The notes beneath the pieces are model-generated. The model worked only from the letters and a program-made list of their open reading frames with translations, had not been told where the DNA came from and searched no databases. 6,645 nucleotides of DNA from Lamprocystis purpurea. Lineage in GTDB: Bacteria; Pseudomonadota; Gammaproteobacteria; Chromatiales; Chromatiaceae. The position numbers and the translations under genes are program-made. The DNA is taken from positions 1 through 6,645 of the forward strand of contig DYRB01000163.1 of the NCBI GenBank assembly GCA_020718945.1, read 5' to 3'. Positions 3,950 through 6,645 of the stretch are shown in pieces; position 1 is the stretch's first letter, and each line of letters begins with the position of its first letter.

Positions 3950-6374
3950 GGTCGGCCCCCAGCAGTTCCAGCACCAAGGCCGCGGCGGCCTTGGGGGTGA
4001 TGGCCCGTACCTCGTCCCCGGCCAGGATGGGGCCGACGCAGGCCGGGCAGCCGCCGGTGCAGGCGCAGTCCGCCACCAGGTCCAGGGCATCGGCGACCAG
4101 GCGCTGTGCCTGATCGTACAGGGGGGCGGAGAGCCCTATGCCGCCGGGGTAGTTGTCATAGAGAAACAGGGTCGGCTCAAAGCCGTCCCCCGGGTCCGCC
4201 GCCTCGCCGTCCGGGCCCTGTAGCTGGCCGCGCCCGTCGGCGCCGACCACCGCGGCCCAGGCCCCCTCCCCGTCCCCCACCGCCCGGCCCAGGTCGCGCA
4301 GCTCGGCCATGGCCCTCAGGGCAGCGACGTGGTGCAGGGCATAGGCGGCGCCGAGGAAGCCGTCGATGGCGAGCTGGCGCTGGGGCAGGGCCGCGGCCAG
4401 GGCGCGGGGCTCCGCCTGCCACCAGACCGCGGTGGTGTGCAGTTCCTGGTCGGGCAGGTTGATGTTGCCGTAGCCCACATTGTCGTGGCTGTAGTAGCGG
4501 ATCTTCTTGTAGCCGGGGAAGCGGCGGACCAGATGGACCTCGCCGTGGGCGGCCAGGGCGCTGGGACTAGGGGCGGCCTCGAAGCGGTCGAGGATCTTGA
4601 GCCGGGTGTAGTCGATGGCGTCGGTGTAATAGTCGGCCTCGGTGGCCCGGACATAGGCCTTGCGCCCCACCCAGTCCAGGCGTTCGACCTGGTAGGGCCT
4701 GGCCTGGATGAGATAGATGGCCCCCTCGTAGAGGGTGCTGGGGGCCCCAGTCCAGTCCACCTCCGCCAGGATGCGACGGTCGGCGGCGTCCACCACCACG
4801 AAGTTGCCCTCCGCCACCGAGCGCAGGGATACCGCATTGGCCGGGTAGGAGTCCGCCACCCAATACCAGCGCCCGCCCTGGTGCTGGAGTATGCCCTGGG
4901 CCTCCAGGTAGCCGAGCATCTCGCCCAGGTCCTCGCCGCCCCCATCGCCGCCGAAGCCCTCACCCTCGGTGAAAGGCAGCTCGAAGGCGGCGCAGCGCAC
5001 ATGGTCGAGCAGGATCAGCAGTTGGTCCGGGTGGATCAGGGCCCGCTCGGGGCCGGCGCCGAGGAAGTGCTCCGGGTGGCGCACCAGGTATTGGTCCAGG
5101 GGGTCGCTGCTGGCCACCAGGACCCCCAGGGACGGGCGCAGGCGCCGGCCGGCCCGCCCCAGGCGCTGCCAGGTCCCGGCCACGGTCCCCGGGTAGCCGT
5201 TCAGCACGGCCACGTCCAGGGCGCCTATGTCCACCCCCAGCTCCAGGGCGGAGGTACTCACCACTATGCCCACCTCCCCGGCCCGCATGGCCCGCTCGGC
5301 GGCCCGCCGCTCGCTGGGCAGATAGCCGCCGCGGTAGGCCAGGACCCGGGGCGGGCGCCTAGGGTCCTTGTCGAAGGTGTCCTTCAGGTACTTGGCGATG
5401 ACCTCGACCTGGAGCCTGGACCCGGCAAAGACTATGGCCTTGAGCCCGGCGGTCAGGGCGGCCCGGGCGATGCGGGTGGTCTGGGAGCGGGCCGAGGCGC
5501 GGATGCCCAGATCCGGGTTGATCACCGGCGGGTTCCACAGCAGCAGGTGCCGCTCCCCCAATGGGGCCCCGCTCTCGGTGACCGCCGCCACCGGGGCGCC
5601 GATGAGGCGCTCCGCCAGCTCCGCCGGGTTGGCGATGGTCGCCGAGGCGAAGATGAACCGCGGGTCAGTCCCATAGAAACGGCAGACGCGCTTGAGCCGA
5701 CGCAGGACATTGGCCACATGGGAGCCGAAGACCCCGCGATAACCGTGCAACTCGTCCACTACGACGAATTGGAGCCCCTCGAAGAACTGGGCCCATTGGG
5801 TGTGATGGGGCAGTATGCCCTGGTGGAGCATGTCCGGGTTGGAGACCACCAGGTCGCCCCGGGTGCGCACCGCCTTGCGGGCGTCCCCCGGGGTGTCGCC
5901 GTCGAAGGTGAAGGCCTTGAGCCCCAGGTCCGCGGCCCGGCTCAGTTCCGTCAGTTCCGCCACCTGGTCCTGGGCCAGGGCCTTGGTGGGGAACAGGTAC
6001 AGGGCCTTGGCCCCGCTGCGCAGCACCGCGTCCAGGACCGGCAGGTTGTAGCACAGGGTCTTGCCCGAGGCGGTGGGGGTGGCAACCACGGCGTGGCGCC
6101 CGGCCTGCACCAGGTCCCAGACCGCCCGTTGGTGGCTGTAGAGCCGCTCCACCCCGCGGGCCCTCAGGGCCGCGGCCAGGCGCGGGTCCAGGTCCGGCGG
6201 GAGTTCGGCGTACCGGGCCGCCACCGCGGGCTGGACCAACTCGCCGGCGATGCGCTCCCCGTAGCGGGCCTTGAGCCGGGAGACCAGGGGGCGCAGGCCC
6301 CTCTGGACCGACAGGTCCGATCCATCCGCCGGGACCCAGGGCCCCGCCTCCACCTCGACCAGTGCCTTGCCCAT
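3936..6374 (-). CDS. mrfA: MrfA-like DEAD/DEAH-box helicase with DUF1998 Cys cluster
   Basis: This 812-residue superfamily 2 helicase has all core motifs: Walker A ATPTASGKT (98-106), Ia FPTKALAQDQ (128-137), Ib SNPDMLH (178-184), Walker B VVDELH (205-210), III SAT (244-246), IV IVFAGSR (314-320), V STSALELGVDIG (373-384) and VI QRLGRAGRR (403-411). The C-terminal DUF1998 part has YDNYPGGIG (739-747) and a cysteine cluster CxCx3Cx2C (770, 772, 776, 779) expected to bind a metal. This architecture is that of Bacillus subtilis MrfA (YprA, about 750 residues), a 3'-5' DNA helicase for mitomycin C repair, related to eukaryotic Hrq1. ATG at 6374 has GGGGTGA (complement of 6379-6385) 4 nt upstream. 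It is first in a two-gene operon with the exonuclease gene. Residues 696-732 look like a Gly-rich insertion. The family assignment is firm. Confidence 0.97.
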   Translation of the reverse strand: MGKALVEVEAGPWVPADGSDLSVQRGLRPLVSRLKARYGERIAGELVQPAVAARYAELPPDLDPRLAAALRARGVERLYSHQRAVWDLVQAGRHAVVATPTASGKTLCYNLPVLDAVLRSGAKALYLFPTKALAQDQVAELTELSRAADLGLKAFTFDGDTPGDARKAVRTRGDLVVSNPDMLHQGILPHHTQWAQFFEGLQFVVVDELHGYRGVFGSHVANVLRRLKRVCRFYGTDPRFIFASATIANPAELAERLIGAPVAAVTESGAPLGERHLLLWNPPVINPDLGIRASARSQTTRIARAALTAGLKAIVFAGSRLQVEVIAKYLKDTFDKDPRRPPRVLAYRGGYLPSERRAAERAMRAGEVGIVVSTSALELGVDIGALDVAVLNGYPGTVAGTWQRLGRAGRRLRPSLGVLVASSDPLDQYLVRHPEHFLGAGPERALIHPDQLLILLDHVRCAAFELPFTEGEGFGGDGGGEDLGEMLGYLEAQGILQHQGGRWYWVADSYPANAVSLRSVAEGNFVVVDAADRRILAEVDWTGAPSTLYEGAIYLIQARPYQVERLDWVGRKAYVRATEADYYTDAIDYTRLKILDRFEAAPSPSALAAHGEVHLVRRFPGYKKIRYYSHDNVGYGNINLPDQELHTTAVWWQAEPRALAAALPQRQLAIDGFLGAAYALHHVAALRAMAELRDLGRAVGDGEGAWAAVVGADGRGQLQGPDGEAADPGDGFEPTLFLYDNYPGGIGLSAPLYDQAQRLVADALDLVADCACTGGCPACVGPILAGDEVRAITPKAAAALVLELLGADHGPG

Positions 6375-6544
6375 CGTCTCACCCCAGGTGTTGGAACCAG
6401 GCGCGAGTCTAGGCGGGGGGGTGGCTCAAAAGCTGAGCCTGGGTGGGTACCAATCCGGGCCTGACCCATCGGGTTCAAGGGCCCGGCGGTCGCGAAGGCC
6501 GCTGCCAACCGGCAGTTCCGAACTTGGAGGCCAGATCCGTGGCG

Positions 6545-6570
6545 GTGGGAGCGGCGCCTCGCCGCGACCG
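6545..6570 (+). repeat. REP palindrome, left half of REPIN
   Basis: GTGG foot at 6545-6548, then GA, then the perfect 6-bp stem GCGGCG/CGCCGC (6551-6556, 6560-6565) with a CCT loop, then GACCG. It belongs to the same family as the copy inside mrfB: both read GTRGGAGCGGC...GCCGCGACCG. Confidence 0.88.
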
Positions 6571-6608
6571 ATGTAATGTGGTGACCACCTGGCTCGCTGC
6601 GCTTCGCC

Positions 6609-6634
6609 CGGTCGCGCCGAGGCGGCGCTCCCAC
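6609..6634 (-). repeat. REP palindrome, right half of REPIN
   Basis: Read on the minus strand it has a GTGG foot (complement of 6631-6634), then the perfect 6-bp stem GCGCCG/CGGCGC with a CCT loop, then GACCG. One stem pair is C-G where the left half has G-C. Confidence 0.88.
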
Positions 6635-6645
6635 GGTGCTTCCGG

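Larger units (their letters stand above)
6545..6634. repeat. REPIN / BIME (inverted REP pair)
   Basis: Two REP palindromes face each other with their GTGG feet outward, separated by a 38-nt spacer (6571-6608). The total length of 90 bp is in the usual range for REPINs. Compared as reverse complements the 26-bp halves differ at only two positions, which are base-paired with each other. The spacer has a small dyad GTGGT/ACCAC (6578-6588). REPINs are non-autonomous elements moved in trans by RAYT transposases; none is encoded in this window. Confidence 0.85.
6375..6645. other. Region upstream of mrfA
   Basis: This region should hold the mrfA promoter on the minus strand. TAGACT (complement of 6406-6411) resembles a -10 hexamer, but nothing like TTGACA lies 16-18 bp from it; TTGAGC is only 12 bp away, too close. 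A run of seven G residues lies at 6415-6421. Small stem-loops occur at 6423-6439 (GGCTCA/TGAGCC, 5-nt loop) and 6502-6515 (CTGCC/GGCAG, 4-nt loop). The REPIN occupies 6545-6634. I see no SOS (LexA-type CTG-N10-CAG) box, and no real gene. Confidence 0.5.

Noticed and set aside
6406..6439. Sigma-70 promoter for mrfA (TAGACT with TTGAGC)
   Set aside because: The hexamers are only 12 bp apart, too short for a sigma-70 promoter.
4329..6464. 711-codon plus-strand frame antisense to mrfA
   Set aside because: It covers the complete helicase gene on the other strand; composition is shadow-like and no motif is present.

Overview
This 6.6 kb window is very GC-rich, and its genes look like those of a gammaproteobacterium, plausibly a Chromatiales-type (purple sulfur) bacterium. 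That placement is an inference from codon and amino-acid style and from GTAG/GTGG-type REP palindromes, which are typical of Gammaproteobacteria; no marker gene is present. There are four complete protein genes, one partial gene, a probable coupled leader peptide, and an unusual density of palindromic repeats between and inside genes.

Left part (1-1773): the 5' part of a TIR-domain gene runs off the left edge on the minus strand. After 385 bp holding a large imperfect inverted repeat, a cytoplasmic DsbA-fold thioredoxin-like protein (CxxC, COG3531-like) is encoded on the plus strand. The next gap, about 480 bp, holds an AT-rich inverted-repeat element whose arms are built of 10-bp iterations, a perfect stem-loop without a T-tract, and a candidate response-regulator direct repeat with a possible -10.

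Middle (1742-2649): a strong Shine-Dalgarno sequence serves not the main gene but an 11-codon mini-ORF whose stop overlaps (ATGA) the start of a secreted DUF4124-like protein. That protein ends in four Ser/Lys-rich repeats of 15-16 residues.

Right part (2654-6374, minus strand): a two-gene operon encodes homologues of Bacillus subtilis MrfA (YprA; DEAD/DEAH-type helicase with a DUF1998 cysteine cluster) and MrfB (YprB; DnaQ-like exonuclease with a TPR-like tail). In B. subtilis this pair acts in repair of mitomycin C damage. The reading frames overlap by 14 nt, suggesting coupled translation and a shared job. A REP palindrome is embedded in frame inside mrfB, and a complete inverted REP pair (REPIN/BIME) lies upstream of mrfA at the right edge, with a compensatory base-pair change between its two hairpins.

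I do not see a clearly new multi-gene system. The most notable items are the in-frame REP in mrfB, the covarying REPIN, the coupled leader ORF, and the repeat-tailed secreted protein.
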